The notes under the pieces: generated by a model
Seen by the model: only the letters and a program-made list of their open reading frames with translations
What the model was told of the DNA's origin: nothing
Databases searched by the model: none
From: Helopsaltes ochotensis
Taxonomy: Eukaryota > Chordata > Aves > Passeriformes > Locustellidae
Reading direction: 5' to 3'
DNA length: 64,000 nucleotides
NCBI GenBank assembly: GCA_013400155.1
Contig: VXBM01000045.1
Span: forward strand, 1,979,698 to 2,043,697
Program-made: the position numbers and the translations under genes
Shown: piece by piece, positions 27,728 through 41,784 of the stretch
How the letters are laid out: each line of letters begins with the position of its first letter
How positions within the stretch are numbered: position 1 is the first letter of the stretch

Positions 27728-28738
27728 GTGAATGTGAGTTACTCTTGTATAGGCCTGATGAAAAAATCCTCTTCACAATCTTGTTCAGTCTTGCATGCTG
27801 AAATATGACCTTTACCCTAGTCTAGACATGTCCTTTGCAAGCTATTTCTAGTTTATATGAAGACTGCTTGATTTAAACCAAGTATGTTAATCTGATGCTG
27901 TCATGACTGATGGGGTTTGCAGTCTGAGAAGCTGACAGCTCTCAACAGGGTAAGCAGCAGCACTGTAAGCTTCTCCAGACCATCCTGCAAACGACATGCC
28001 ATCTGCTTTTTGTGAGATAAGTTGTGAGCTTCAGAAGGTGAACTTCCTGCAAGAGAGAAAGCGCAGTGGGTCTTACCTTCCTTTTCCACTACAAACTGGT
28101 TTAAATTATGTCGATTACTTTAGAAATCTCTAGTTAGCTGCCACCTATATTTGGTACAATTCTAGCCAAGAGTTGAGAAACTGGGCAATGGCAACTGCCA
28201 GCTTTCACGTGAAATTTCTGTGTATATGTCAAAATATACAGTTTAATTACACCCCTATTTATTAAGTTTATTCACTGGTAAATGTCCAGCAGTAACTTGC
28301 GCGTTTCAGGCCTTTTTTTCTCCCCTGAAAGGTTTCAACCTTTTGGAAGGTAATGTTCATCTCCTTGCCATGCCCTCGCTACACAACTGGACTGGATGAT
28401 GGCTTATTTTCTCTAGTATGCAAACCATTTGGCTTCTCAGGGCCGTGTTAATGCAGGAGGAATAAGGGCAGAGGGGTCTGTGCACAGAGTTTGCTGCATG
28501 TCTGCGTTGCTTGAGGCCCCCAGTGCAGTGAGATGGTGCTGGCCCAGCCTGTGCTGGGCGCTGAGCACGCTTCAGGTGTGCTGTGATTGCTGACCAGGCA
28601 CAGGTTCTCTAAGCAAAAGCTGTTTCTCTAATCAGGGCCCAGGTGTCAGACAGCCCAGCTGGAGGTGCCAGCTATGGTTCTGACCAAATTAACTCCTTTG
28701 TAGCTTGAAATGAGCCCTTTTTTTCTTTCCCTTCCCAG

Positions 28739-28987
28739 TGTGTTATCAAATGCTCTTCCCCAGCTGTGAATAGCATCCTGAACTAATATGGAGCACTGCC
28801 TTTGTTCACTCCAGTCATTCCCACTCCCGGTCTCCTCTTTGCAGTAATATTGTCCTGCAAGATAGGAAAGTAATTCATAGTGCCGTGGCTTCACAGGTAA
28901 CCCTATTGGACTAGATGAGCCCTCAAGATATCTTCTAAGCTGAGTTAGTCTATGATTCCATCTTTGTTTCTTCCTGTAAAAATAAAT
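28739..28987 (+). repeat. Direct duplication, copy 2, with CR1-like 3' tail
   Basis: Second copy of the 249-base unit. All nine differences from copy 1 fall in the first ~160 bases; the last ~90 bases, including the CR1-like tail, are identical. The 1,011 bases between the copies are unrelated and include a GC-richer patch. It ends about 380 bases before the ADAMTSL3 exon at 29365. An LTR pair was considered, but no primer-binding site or polypurine tract is seen. Confidence 0.9.
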
Positions 28988-29364
28988 CTGTTGTGTTTAA
29001 CCAAAAGCCTGTTAACTGCAGTAGCCGCTTCTATAGTGAAGTGTGTAAGGAAAATGAAAGTGTAATGTTGCTTTTTGCAAGTCTTTGAGCAGTGACGTTT
29101 TATAAGCCAGAGATGGTCTCCTTTGTTTTAGTAGATTATTCTGCTACTGAGGCATCTTGTTTTGGTTTGAACCTCTGCAGGTACTTAGTGTGTCTCCATC
29201 AAAGCAAAATATCCACTCAGAAACACCATGCCTTAAAACACAATACATTTTTTTTCCTCCAGAAGTTCATGTCTAGATTTTGTAATTATATACACAGTTT
29301 TTTTTTTTTAAAAATTGCTTGTGTTTGTAGTAGGCGTAACGTGACCTTTCTGAATTTCTTCCAG

Positions 29365-29484
29365 ACAGGAGCAGAGCAGTCCCAAGGTGCATACTTCTTG
29401 CCTGAGTTTGCACTTTCTCCACAGGGGAGTTTTCTTGAGGATACCACGGGGGAACAGTTCCTCACTTACCGTTACGATGACCAG
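29365..29484 (+). CDS. ADAMTSL3: ADAMTSL3 second coding exon (conserved N-terminal segment)
   Basis: A 120-base, 40-codon exon, phase 0 on both sides, with acceptor TTTCTTCCAG and donor GTCAGT (29485-29490). The peptide starts TGAEQSQ, continues GAYFLPEFALSPQG, then SFLEDTTGEQF, and closes LTYRYDDQ. This is the N-terminal segment of ADAMTSL3 as I recall it, lying between the signal peptide and the first thrombospondin type-1 repeat. ADAMTSL1 lacks it in my recollection, which separates the two paralogues. The segment has no cysteine and no known catalytic role. Spliced to 1159-1239 it gives the first 67 residues in one frame. The next exon (start of the first TSP1 repeat) was not found before 64000. 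Confidence 0.93.
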
Positions 29485-30953
29485 GTCAGTGTGCCGTGTG
29501 TGAAAATTAGAGATTGATTGATTCATCTGACTCTGAGACAAAGATTACTGTGAAGCAGATTAAGGTAGAGAGCGTGTGTTATCTTTTGAAAGCACATCAG
29601 ATTGAAGGCACAGCAAGTTGAATGAAAACACACTACGCAAAAATACAAATTAAGGCACTTAGTTGCATAAATAATAAGTAAAACCACTTTTGGAAAACAT
29701 TAGTAGGATGAAATGAAGATAAAAGCAGCAATATTTTAGTGATGTGTTAATAGATGTTTATAGTTACATCTGCATAATGTGTAGAATTAGAAGTGATTAT
29801 CCTTTCTGTGAATTGTTTGAATTAACCTAATTTTTTTTATTTAATGGAAAATCATTTTTAGGCAGATTTTGCCTTTTCCAGCCTGTGAAAAAACATAATA
29901 ATGTATTAGTTCATGAAGTTTTTGTTAGGGAAGGTTGGGAAAATTATAAAAAAACAAATGGGAAGTGTAATAATGGATGGAACAGTATTTAGAAAGAAAC
30001 AAATTATTTTTTTTTAAGTTAAAATTTTTAATGCTTTCTCCAGACCATAGAAACATTGTGTTAAACGTGGAATATAGATATATATGTAAAGAAAGCAACA
30101 TGAAAGAAATGCTGTTAATCTTGGCAAAAGATCTGAAGTAAACCTAGGAAATGTGTGGCGTGCTGTGGAAATTTACTCATAACACAATGTGTTCCAGGAG
30201 TCAGTTGAATTTCACATCTAAACTGTCTGAATGACATTCATAGACACTTACAGTGCCTTTCTTTAATGTAAGAGGAGGGAATTTGTTAGGAAACACTCCC
30301 TGTAGAAGTGAGAGAAGAGCCAAATTTTGCCTGCATCACAAGGTATGGTTCTGTCAGTGATGGGCAGATTTATTTTGAAAGATGAGTTCCTTGCAGGAGC
30401 CACTTGGAGAAAATAGTTTGCTCATCACTATCCTAAAAGAGAGGACTGAGGTGAGTTTATTTAACCTTTAAACTGACAATGCTTTTAGATAGACAAAAGG
30501 AAGCAGAAGAGCTACAATAGAAAGCATGCTGGGCCACTGTGAAATATTTGAATTTAGTTTAAATGTTTACAATAATTCATACTTCTGCTTCCCTAGAGGG
30601 TCTTGATTATCAACAGAAAAGGTTCTTGGATAAAACCTTCCTTGGACCAAACACCTGGGAAAGCAATAACTTATAGGACAGTAAAATGCAGCTGCAACTC
30701 TGGCTGCATTTAATGACAGTATTTGAAAAACACTATAAAGGTTATACACTTTGATCAAAATAGTTTCCATTTAATGGAGCACATTTTTGAGAAGATGATA
30801 AATCAAATATAACTGAGGCTTAGTCTGAGTCTTTGACTAGACTGTTTGGACTATGTGAATAATATAGCTGATTAAAAAACAAACAAAATGAATCCCCTTG
30901 AAAAACCCTCAAATACCAGCATAGCTCTCTACAGAAGCCAGTTCCAAGCCCAG

Positions 30954-31010
30954 TTCCATTTGATGGAAAGAATTCCATTTGCTGGAAAGTTTTCCATTAA
31001 TTCCATTGAG
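30954..31010. repeat. 19-bp tandem repeat built from TTCCA/TGGAA dyads
   Basis: Two near-identical 19-base units, TTCCATTTGATGGAAAGAA (30954-30972) and TTCCATTTGCTGGAAAGTT (30973-30991), followed by a degenerate third unit (TTCCATTAATTCCATTGAG). Each unit is itself an inverted repeat of TTCCA and TGGAA, and the junction forms TGGAAAGTTTTCCA. Further TTCCA words lie just upstream (30942 onward). Confidence 0.85.
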
Positions 31011-34000
31011 ATCTGAATTGGATCTAGGATATAGCCAGCTTCTGTTCTTTCATAAATGTGATTTAGTTTTGAAGCCTGCTCTTCCCAGACACTTAGCAGT
31101 ATGAAATTAAGTTTGAATTCCTGGAACTGAAAGTGGTGCTGAAACACCAAAATGTTGAAAGTAAAAGCAAGTGTATTAGCAGTAGTTTCTTTTGAAAGAA
31201 AGTTCAGTCCCTAAGCGTTATTTATTAAAAATTATGAATACATTGAATGCAGATGGGAACTGATCTATATCTCTAGCTTTACCTTCCTGCAAGTAAACCA
31301 GGATTTCTTTGGTGAATAGAAAGATTTTCCTTGATTTTCTAGGATATTAATCATAGGTTTGTGATAGTATACAGTTATAATTATACTTTTGCTGAAATGT
31401 GAATACAAAACTCAATTTTTACATGGTCAAACTGGGTCAGAAAACCAGTTATTTTTGTTTTCTGTGTTTAATTCAACTCTTTCTTTTGACATTTACTGCT
31501 GTGAATGGATGGAAGTCTTAAAACCAGAGGGTGAAAATCCTTCATTGGGTAATCATTTGAATTTTTATGAGCTGGGATGGGTATGTCTGATACATGATAA
31601 ATGTGATAAGAGTACACAGGTGAATAAAAAGAGAGGAATATATATACAATGAATGCCCATTTTAACCTATCCAACATAGCAATGGAATCAGTACTGGAAG
31701 GTTACCACATAAATGAAGAATGCAGCACCATCTTCTCAGACACCTTAATTCCTTAATTTAGTTTAAGCAATTCATTTTCTATCTTGTCCTTCAGTGAAGG
31801 GCTGCTGGCCTTTGGGAAATACTTTCCTTCCTTTTCCCTGATATCCAGGATTGTTCTCTGGGCATCCCTACCGAGTCCTGGTGTTCCTGTACATCCCAAG
31901 TTATACCTGAAAACTGGAAAATTTGAAATAACCTTGTGCACTTCACTCCAGCAAAACAAGAGATCAATCTGATCTGGTCTGCTGTGGAGGTGATTCCTCC
32001 TCCTGTGCCCATGGAAGGGAACAGAACAAATAAAAGGGGAGAGAGGTCCCTGAGGCTGTGGTATGGAGGTGGAGAAGAGGGAGGCTCACAGTCTGTGCTT
32101 TTGGCTCGCCAGTATTGAGACACTTGCAGGAAAACCATCTATCCCTATTTTCCCAAGTGTGCCCTTTTCCCCCTTGCACTGTTCCTTTCATCCAGGCTAG
32201 TAAAATTTCCAGGGATAGATGGATAATATTTTTATACAGCAGCATCATCATCGTCATGATCCAAGATTAGTTTCCTTACATCCTCCAAACACAGGAATGT
32301 TTCAAAGGGGTTTTCTTTGGCTGTTGTGTGTGATATTTTTCAAACAGGGAGCCAGTTTAATCAGAATCATTCATTCCTTTGTTAGTAAGTAATCTCAGTA
32401 AAATAGAACTAGCTGTTACTTAAATATTCAAAAGTATTTGCTATCTGAAATGACAAGCTTACAGTTTGAAATGAAAGATGAGTAAATATTAATAGGAACA
32501 CACTGTACTCTGCTCTAGCCCAGCAGAATGGGTTCATGTTGTACATGCAAGATAGTACATTTTGTTCTGGTTTAATCTGGCAGGACTGTACTCTCATTTT
32601 TGTACAGGACTGCACTAACCTCTTTGCATATTTCTTTGCTTTGTGTGTATTTAAGAATTACATGCAGATGAGATTCTTTGGCTAGATATTTTTAAAATTC
32701 AATGAACATCTTTTTTACCACTTCTATCACTACAGAGGAAATACCTTTAAAGATCCGATTAAATACTGACACTGATTCACTGGGGTGACATCTGCATAGA
32801 GTGGGATGTTATAGTTTTGACACATTTATTGCTGTATCTTCAGGGGAAAACAATGATTCTAAGCAAATATTTCTGAGGCATCCCAAAGGACAGAAACGTA
32901 GAAATGTTTAATTTGAACATTTTCTAAAGGCTCCTGTATTGTTCACCAAGCAATGTCTTGTATCAGCCCATTGCATCCTGCATTTCTGAATTTCTACTGA
33001 GTCAATACAGTTTAAACCTAACTTGATACCAAAGATTTTGAAGCATAGCCAAAGACTTCAAATGCTGTTAAAAATCTAAGATTAAAAAAAAATCCCCCCT
33101 CCTATCATTCATGAAAATAATTAAATCACTCAATAAATATATAAAAATAAATGAAATTATGAAATAAATATACAAGTAATAGCCCTTTCTCCAACTTTGA
33201 GGATCATGTTGAACCTTGCCATAAGGAATAGTTTCCTAGTATTCTTTCTGATTTCTTTTGGCTTTTCACCTTTTAATCTACTACAAGGAATTTTTTTTCT
33301 TTTCCAAAATACTAGTAGTACTGGAAAGCTTTCTTGCAGAAATAAAATGTTCTTGTTTTCTGACACTTAAGGTATTGCTTCCAAGTATTAAAACCATTCC
33401 ATATGACGGACCACCAAGAAGGACAGCAGTGAAAACTTGGTTGGGCTGGATGTGTTTGAAGTACATTTCCACTTTGATTGGCTGCCTGGCTGAGAATTCT
33501 CTTGGGGGTGTGGGTAAAAGAATGAAAGAAAAAAGAAAATAATTTTATCTTTCAAGTGAGAAAATGTTTGCTTGACCAGTTAGCTTTCTAGCTGACCTTG
33601 CTTCTTCTAAACGTTATGATGTTTACTAGTTTAAACTCACAAGAAGGATAGCCTGATTTTTGGAATTAGATAGATGGCTCTAAGCAGTCAAATATTGACA
33701 AAGAAATCCAATGTTTCTAAACAAATATTAATGAAAATCTGCACTATCAGACTTGTGGATGCCTAAGCTATGCAAGGCAAGGTAGAATCTGGTCAGTCCG
33801 TTTTCCACTAGATGTGCAAGTTGTAATACCCAGGCTGCAGCTGCTACACTTCATTTAACAACTAGGCTTTCTTTGGGTTTGCTAGAAAAGTGCCTTGTTA
33901 TAAAGTGAATGCCAAAATCGGGAAAATAAATATTCTCATTTAAGCCTTGTCTTCCAGAAATAGAAATAGCCTGTCTTGGCTTCTGCTTTTTCATGGGGAA

Positions 34001-37000
34001 AAGGAGCATGGCACTTGAAGTATTGATTTGAAAAAATGCAGTGGAACCCAGCATCTGAATTATTTCAAAAATTAATACTGAAATAAACTGATGGAACCTA
34101 TTACTCCACCTTTTTATTTGCTGTCCAGCAGCAATACCTGTTTGTGTTTGTTCTGTAAGTTTTTCTTATTACACCAAGGAAACTCCTGTGTGGACAGGAG
34201 TTGTCCTATGCGTCCCGCTGGGCTGACAGCTATTTTTCCCCAGGTTCCTTCATCTCTTTCCCCATTCCACCTGCTGCTGATTGCCATCCCCCGTGCTTTG
34301 CCTCTGGAAGGGTCCCCGGGTCACAGCCTGGTTTTGAGTATCAGCTGCTTGCTGGCTTCTGCTCCAGTCTGAGCCTTTTTATTCCTTTGCTGAGTAGTTT
34401 GTATCTAAATCACCAGAGAAGTGGAGCCACTCGTTTTCAGGCTTGGAGATGAGTCATGTAAGGGACGTTACTACAAATTAACACATCAGTGAAGACAAAC
34501 TCTAATCCCGAGAGGAGAGGAAGATCTGTAGATAGTGGTTTGCTTGCTACCCATGCACAGAAAGCTTCAGAACTCTCGATTTGAGAAGGAGCCTGAAACT
34601 TGTGTAATTATCTGACAAGGCAGTTTTGTTGATTCCCTGTAAAAGCATCCGGAGCTATTAAAAAGACTTAACATCTCGAATCTCATTGTCTAGCTCTTCA
34701 TTTAGAGATTCTTTTTTTGAATAAACAAACTGTTTTCAAGTGGCCATGAACTATTTCAGGCATTCTTCTGCAATGAAAACATTCCACTACAGAGCCACTT
34801 GGTGGTTTCATTTGTATATTTGGAGAATGAACTGATAAACTTAATTTTATCCAAGCACCAGAATTGCATCTGCTCATACGTGCCTGTGGTAATTTCAGCA
34901 CTGTGTTAGAAATACTCCTTTTCTGCTCTGTGGAGGACTGACCTTGCAGTCCTCACTCAGCCACTCTGCTGATATTAGAGTAACACTGATTTCATTGACT
35001 TGAATCCTGCAAGTCGTTCCATTCTCTCAGCTGGGATATCTTGTGTAAATAACAAATTACTAGGTCAGGTTTGTGGTGCTCCAGACTAATCCTACTGATG
35101 TGCATAATGAGTTTTACATCATATTTAAGGAGTTTACAGCCATGTAAACGTTTGTAGGGCTGTGCGAAGATAAAAGGCACCATTTGCTGTTTCTCTGAAA
35201 ATTTAACAAAAGGTGATGTTAGGTGTTCCCTAATATTTTTAATTTTATTCCTTTTTTATATGTACTTTTTTTTTCTTCACAGGTTTAATTATGGTCTCTA
35301 TAAGGGTATGTTTTTTGATTGCCTTTTTTTTGGGGTAAGGAAGTTAGCTCCATAATCGAGTGAAATGTGTTTCTGATTTGGAATGGAAAGGAGGGAAAGG
35401 AGGCAAGGATTAAGAGAAAATGAAAACCACTTAAAATTTCAGGCAAAACTACTCTTAGAGAGGCTGGTACTGCATAAGTCAGGCATGATCCTATTCAAAC
35501 AATACTTTTGTTTAGGCTAATTGCTGGCTGGAAGTGTGTGAGCAGCATATGCACAAGTAATTATATCATTACTTGTGTGTGATAGGTTGCTTAGTGAACT
35601 GAAAACTGTTTTAAATACTTTTGTTTATTGGCAAACTGAATGAGGAACTGGCACCTTTTAAAGTACCAAGCACCATTTTTAGTGCAGGGTTTTGTTGTTC
35701 AGAGAAAATAGTGGCACTGCTGTTTGCAGTTCATGTTTCTTTGTGCATTAGGAATTACAGACTCTCTTGTTTTGTGTTACAGCCTCAGTCCCAGCCCTGC
35801 CAAAGGTCTCTGTGTGTAAATCATACTTACAGAAGCCACTTACTGCCTTCTGCAGTATAACAGCCTTCACAGGGAATCTGTAATGGTAGAGTTTCTGCAG
35901 AAAACACATTTTATATCATTTCAATTTGGATCAAATACATTCTATGAGGTTGTAATCCTATTCCATCAGATTCTGTGGTGAAACTCACTGGCCTGGCTCC
36001 GTAGTCCTTCTGTGCTGTGATGACACTGACCTCAGCAGCTGGCAGAGGATTCCCTGGTAGCAGAAATGCCCCCTCATTTGCAAGGTCATTCCCCAGAATG
36101 ATTTCTCAAGGTAGAAAGGAGAATGGACCAAAACCTTTAGTTGTTTCTCTTATTCTTGCTCCCATGGGTGCTGGAGAGATTCTGAGGCTGCTCTGGTGCA
36201 GGATAAAAGGCTATGCAGGGGGTACTGATTTCCCTCTTTTTTCCTAGACATACTTTAGGGGCCACAAATACGTTTTTAGAAAGTTTAAGGTTGAGCTATA
36301 TAGAAAAGCCCATTTAATACTAAATACTTTGCTTTTCCAGCATCTCTACCACGCACATTTTTCACAAAAGACTGAAATTTTTAAAACTTACATTTAGTGT
36401 TTCTTGTTCTGATGTTTCCAATTCTAAGTTTTTCCGAATAGGTGTTTCAGTTTCTAGCAATAGATTAAAGGTCTTATTTTCTTATTTTAAACCTTCATTC
36501 TCCAAGGAGCAGATGTGTACTTGGGCAAATATTCTACTGTAAAGTCTTTAACTCAACTCTGCTGCCCTGGACTGGTAACAGGACACCTGATGCATTAACT
36601 TTATACAGATTAGGTGCTCATTTGACATTCTTTAGAGGAGCCCACTGATTAAATCATGAGAGATTGATACAATGCAAAGTGAATTTCCCACTGACCTCCT
36701 CATGCCCCTGGTGAACCTCCAGAAGTTGGCCCATGTTTTTATCCAAGAGTTTTGACATTGATAAAGGCTTAGGTTCAGCCTTCTAAATTAAGACTGAAAG
36801 GTCTGGAGGTAAGAGAAATAATCTCATGCTTACACAGCCCTGATGTAGAGCTGCTATCATCTATCAATAAGAGTTCATTGAGATACAGTAGAGAAGTGCT
36901 TCTAAATCAAAAAGATATATTTCAAGTGCTGTGGGAAATGCAGTGCTTGGAACTGGAAAGTCATTCTTCAGATATACATGGATGAGAGGATGTTTTGGGC

Positions 37001-40000
37001 TGATAAAGCCTAACGGTGCATTAATCACTTTGCTAATACAGCACAAACATTTTGAAACTATGTTTTTTTCCTCTGGTCTTAGTCAAGGAAAGAGCAGATT
37101 GTATTTAGTTTTTTTGATAATTCAGCTAAATTTGTTGAACTTCTTGAGCTGTTTAATCTCCTGTTAAATTTTGCACATATTAGAAGATAAAATTGCATTG
37201 TTGAACTTTCCATGAAGGATGAATGTGATCAGTATGGATTTTTTTCTTCCCGTGTAATTTCTGCTGCATAGAACGTGTAAAGCCCCATAAGATTATATAA
37301 TATCTTCCTCCTTTTAACATGGAAAGCCTTAGTTAAAAAAAAAAAAAGTTTCAGTTCATGCTGTCCCTAGAATAATGGTTAGGAAAATGCATGCTTGATA
37401 AAATGATTCATCCCACGTTAAGGTGTTTCTGATAGAATCACATTCTTTTTCAAGGCAGTGGGTAATTTTAATGGGATTTTTATTGTTGAGCATGTGGATA
37501 ATATTCCTCATATCCTTGACAGTTATCATTTCAGGTCTGTCAACCTGAAACTGGGACAACTAAAGGACAATCTCTTTACCAATTCCAACAGTTATTTTGC
37601 TCTGTACTGTTTCATTATAAGTGTCAGCATTGCCAGTTAAACCAAACTTATTTCTACTAATTTTTAGACTTCAAATGCTATTTGCTTACATGGGAGAAAA
37701 GGATATACATTAATTATCAATTTTGGCAATCACAGGAAAAATGGTAAATGTAGGTTCATTGAGAGCATCACTGCTGACAACTTTATTTTTCTTTTTCAGA
37801 TCTTAGAATGTGTTGCAAGTTGTGGTACTGTAGGATCTGGGCATTTTAGTTCTCCTAATGAGAAACACCCTGGTGCTGTGTGTGTCAGGTGGAGGTGTAG
37901 CTTTCTTCTAGCACTTTTGCTGAGGCTTGGCTTGCAGGCTTAGGGGTACAGAGGGTTGTCCATGACTTTCAGAAACTGGGACAGTTTATATTAAAAAAAA
38001 AAAAAAGTATATGGAAGTTTTTATTAACTTTTTTGTGTTTTGGAAGCTCTGATTTTTTTTCTTCATTCTTCTTCTCTTTTATATAAAGCAGTTGCTTGCT
38101 TTACTGTTAGGACCATAACCTATTGCTATTTAGTAATCCCTTTAAGCCATTTCCCCCAAGAAAACACTGAAACTTTGGGTGCTGCTTCCAGCATGCAGGA
38201 CGTCCTGTGAATGTCAATGGATTTTTTTTGCATGTCTGAAACTTTTTACAGAGATAAAGGCTTGCATGTGATTTGAGGCAATAGTTGAAGGTGCTCAGTG
38301 CCTGGTTAAGTGTTTAGCATGGTCTTTGGTAAGGAGTAATGCTGTATTTGAACATTAGCCTTGAGTACCTAATGTATTTGACACAATTTGTAGGTTCCAC
38401 ATTTTGTGGAATGATTGGCAAATCAAACATTCCTTTTTATTCTCTGTGTTTTTTTCCCCTCACTTTCCCATAGACAGCAACTGTTACACTGATTCTTAGT
38501 GTGGAAGGAAAGGCAGTCAGACCTCTGAGAAGTGGAAACAATCTGGACTTTTTTTAATACTCTTAAGACTATAAAACCTGACCTCTTTCCACTTGAGCCT
38601 ATGTAATCTAGCTTTATAAAATTATCTCATTGGTAATAATTTTTTTTTGTTTGTGTTATAATGCTATAAGATATTTTTGTGCTTTGATGGTAGAAGCCTT
38701 TATTCAATTAACATTTTTATGTTGCATAAGAGAAAAAGGACTTTTAAAATGGCACCAAACCTTTAACTGATTTACGGGTTCATGAAGCAGACTAGAGTAT
38801 TTGCACATGGGTGAGAAAAATTAGTAGTAATAGGCTGCTGTATGATGTGGGATGTTTTTGTAGTTTTTAAAATAGCCCTTGGGAGATGGTTGCAATTGTA
38901 AATACAAGGTATGTTCTCCTTTACCTGATTATTTAGGCTTTGGTCCAAAAATCATAGTAATTTCAATAGACTTTGGATCAGCCCTTCATTTTTTTTTTTA
39001 TTACAAAAGGAGATTTGCCATTGATTTCAGGCAGATTGCATTCAGATTGCATCCCAAAAGAAATACTATGAACTGTTTGATGAGGGAACCACTGGAAAAT
39101 GGGATAGATGCTGCAGAGCACCAGCATCACTGCAGCCCCAATTCTCTGTAAACAGACAAGTTCAGTGGTGTTTGTTGTTTCTTTCAAATCTGTGTCCAAA
39201 TGATGTGCCAAGACTGGTACAGTGAACTTTGTTTACTTTACCCAGCTTCTGAATTTAGTGAGGATCACAGAATTTTTTGTGATTTATACAAGCAAACCTA
39301 TTTACACACGATGAATGCTGAAACAAATCCTGTGTTCAAAATATTTGATCTGTTTCAGTAATCACGTTGTACTCAAATCACCTAAAAAGATGCTGACAAG
39401 ACGTAGTTTATTACTACATTCTCATGCAAAATCTTTGCTAAAAATACACATTTGCTGATATGTGTAGCATATAGGTCAGTCACCTTCCTTTGTCTAAGTC
39501 ATATGGCTGTATAAAGTACAAATCTGAAGAAACAAGCTGTGGTCTTTCAGGCAGCTCAGAAAATGTCTCATAACATCAACACAGCATATGGCAAAATACC
39601 TTTTTTTTTACTGTTTATAAAAAAAAGACTCAGAATGCATCAGTTTTACTTAAAAGAAACCTATTGCGTTGGCTTGAATGTTTTTTGATATTATTAATAG
39701 GTGACATAGAATATGTTCAAGTATCAGACTATAAACCATGAAATTTTACCACCTTTGAGTGCTGGCTCCAGTGGTAACTATTCAGGGCAATATTGCAGTC
39801 TAATGTATGAATCACAATTATATCCTAAGTCTCTTATTAAAATACTAAGGCTTAGTTTCAAACTTGTCCTGCCCTTTTTATTCCATTTGAAAAAGATTTT
39901 GTTCTTTCATTTTTTTTTGCAGGTATTTTTATACTTTACTGTGAACTTGCCAGTTAATGCTCATTCTTCTCCTGCTTCTTCAATATTGCAGCTATAGGAT

Positions 40001-41784
40001 AGTCTGTTTTTCTCATACTTTCAGCTCTGCATTCTAATGAATGTGAGGCAAAGAAAAGGAGGGTGAAAATATTTCTTAGAAATAGTCCTTTTTCAGTGCA
40101 GTTAAATGATTTCCTTTAAATGACGGCTATTGCCCCCAAAATTAATTTTAAAAGGGATGTCTTTAGAGTGTCAAAAGAGATTATCATCCCTATAAGGTGT
40201 AATCATAATGGAAATATCTCCTGTACCCTGCTGTACGAGTGATCAAGGTCCTGCATACTGAGGGGAGGCTCTGGGGGAAGCACCACGAGGATATTCTGAG
40301 AATGGGTTCTGCATATGGCTGTTAATATTCTGGCGTGTGGACAGATTTGGAACCCAGTCTAGAGCAGATAAAATAAATTACCTCTTGCACAGACCTTGGA
40401 GTCTGCAGCCCAGGCACTTAGGCACATTCATAACTTAATTCTTGTGAGGACTCCCATGTACGTCAGAACTACCCTGTGAGTAAAGGGGCACATGTTCCCA
40501 AGCGTGGGCAGGATCAGGACCTCGCTTACAGCCCTGGTCTGTGAAATTCCATGCTCAAACTCCTGTAAGGACCCCAAAGAGAGACAGCACCTCTTGGGAA
40601 AATCTGAACATCTCCTGCTCATGTTACAGCGAATGGAAGTTTGTTTGAATAGTTTGAAATAGTTTGCTGCAATATGATGGGGCCAACAGGTCTTCCCCTT
40701 TCACAGCTCAGATGTGTACTGATTTAATAACTCCCGTTACCCCAGCCTTGTCATAAACCTTACCATGAATTACAATCAATCTAGTTTACATTTTAACCAT
40801 TATTTTTCTTAAATGAGGGACTTGAAACCATTTTTGTAGATTGACGACATCAGAAGATTTTTCAACTTAATGAAAAAATCCAAATGACCACATAATATTT
40901 TCAAAGAACAGACCGATGGAGGCTGGCCTGTTGTCAGAAAAATAGTGTAAAAATTAACTCTGCTACATTGTGATTTAATTTAAAATTAACTTATGGTTTC
41001 TTGACAACATTCATATTTCATAGAATAGGTGTAGGGTGCAAGTTTTCTGTATTTCCTACCATGAAGAAAAAAAAGAAAAAAAACATTAAGTCTGACATCT
41101 GTTTTTAGCACTTTCCTTCATATTTTTGGATGAATGCCTGGCAAAAGCTGGAAAGCGACTAAGAGATCAACCAAAGATGGCCTAAGGGCCTGTTCCCAGC
41201 TGGTACGACATCTGGAATGTTATATATAGTGGATAAATTCAGAGTTGTAGTTTAATAAGATTGGTATTCAAGCGTTCGGCCTACAGCAAAGGAAAGGACA
41301 GCGAAGCTGACAGCATGTATGGTGCATAATATGTCAAGGTGTCTGAAATATAATTTGCTGGGTTTTCACTTTCATTTTGGCAGATCCTTTATGCTTACAT
41401 ATAAACTTTCATCCAGTATTGTTTCAAACGCTTAAAAAATAAAAGGTGAAGTCATATTGGTATTATATCCAGAGTCTTATCTTTTCACTAAGCTTAGAGT
41501 ATGTCTGGGTTTCTTTCTTTCTTCTTAGGAAAAAAGTGCTAAAGACAGATTTTTATGAGCTGACTAGAAATAACTTAAGCTGCTACCTTTGCAAATTTCA
41601 ACTATATGCAGTCTTTTACAGTGAAGATTTTACAGAATAATAAACTATTCAGGAATCTGGACTTGTGCTCTATGGAACCATATTTGCAAGATTTATGTCT
41701 CAGAAGGCCTGGGGTTTTTTTCTATTTAGTGTTTAGTTAATCTTTGGTCATCTAATCTCCAAACTGTAATTGAATGTGTTGCTA

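Larger units (their letters stand above)
1240..29364 (+). other. ADAMTSL3: Intron 2 of ADAMTSL3 (about 28.1 kb, contains assembly gap)
   Basis: Bounded by donor GTAGGT at 1240 and a pyrimidine-rich acceptor (TTTCTTCCAG) ending at 29364; a phase 0 GT-AG intron. The true length is uncertain because of the N run at 21057-21161. The interior is AT-rich with no recognisable protein-coding gene on either strand. Notable contents are two exon-like windows (7607-7795, 14520-14626), poly(A) and AT-rich low-complexity tracts (for example 19611-19680), an LTR-like piece near 25063, and a 249-bp direct duplication with a CR1-like tail (27479 and 28739). Confidence 0.85.

Noticed and set aside
27481..28987. 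Pair of LTRs flanking a ~1 kb internal region
   Set aside because: The direct repeats do not end in CA, no primer-binding site or polypurine tract is seen, and they carry a CR1-like tail instead.
29092..29517. 141-codon ORF spanning the ADAMTSL3 exon
   Set aside because: Only 29365-29484 is exon. The part before is intron with its acceptor, and the part after crosses the GTCAGT donor.
33258..33542. 94-codon ORF with a protein-like second half
   Set aside because: No flanking splice signals of quality and no recognised domain; treated as chance.
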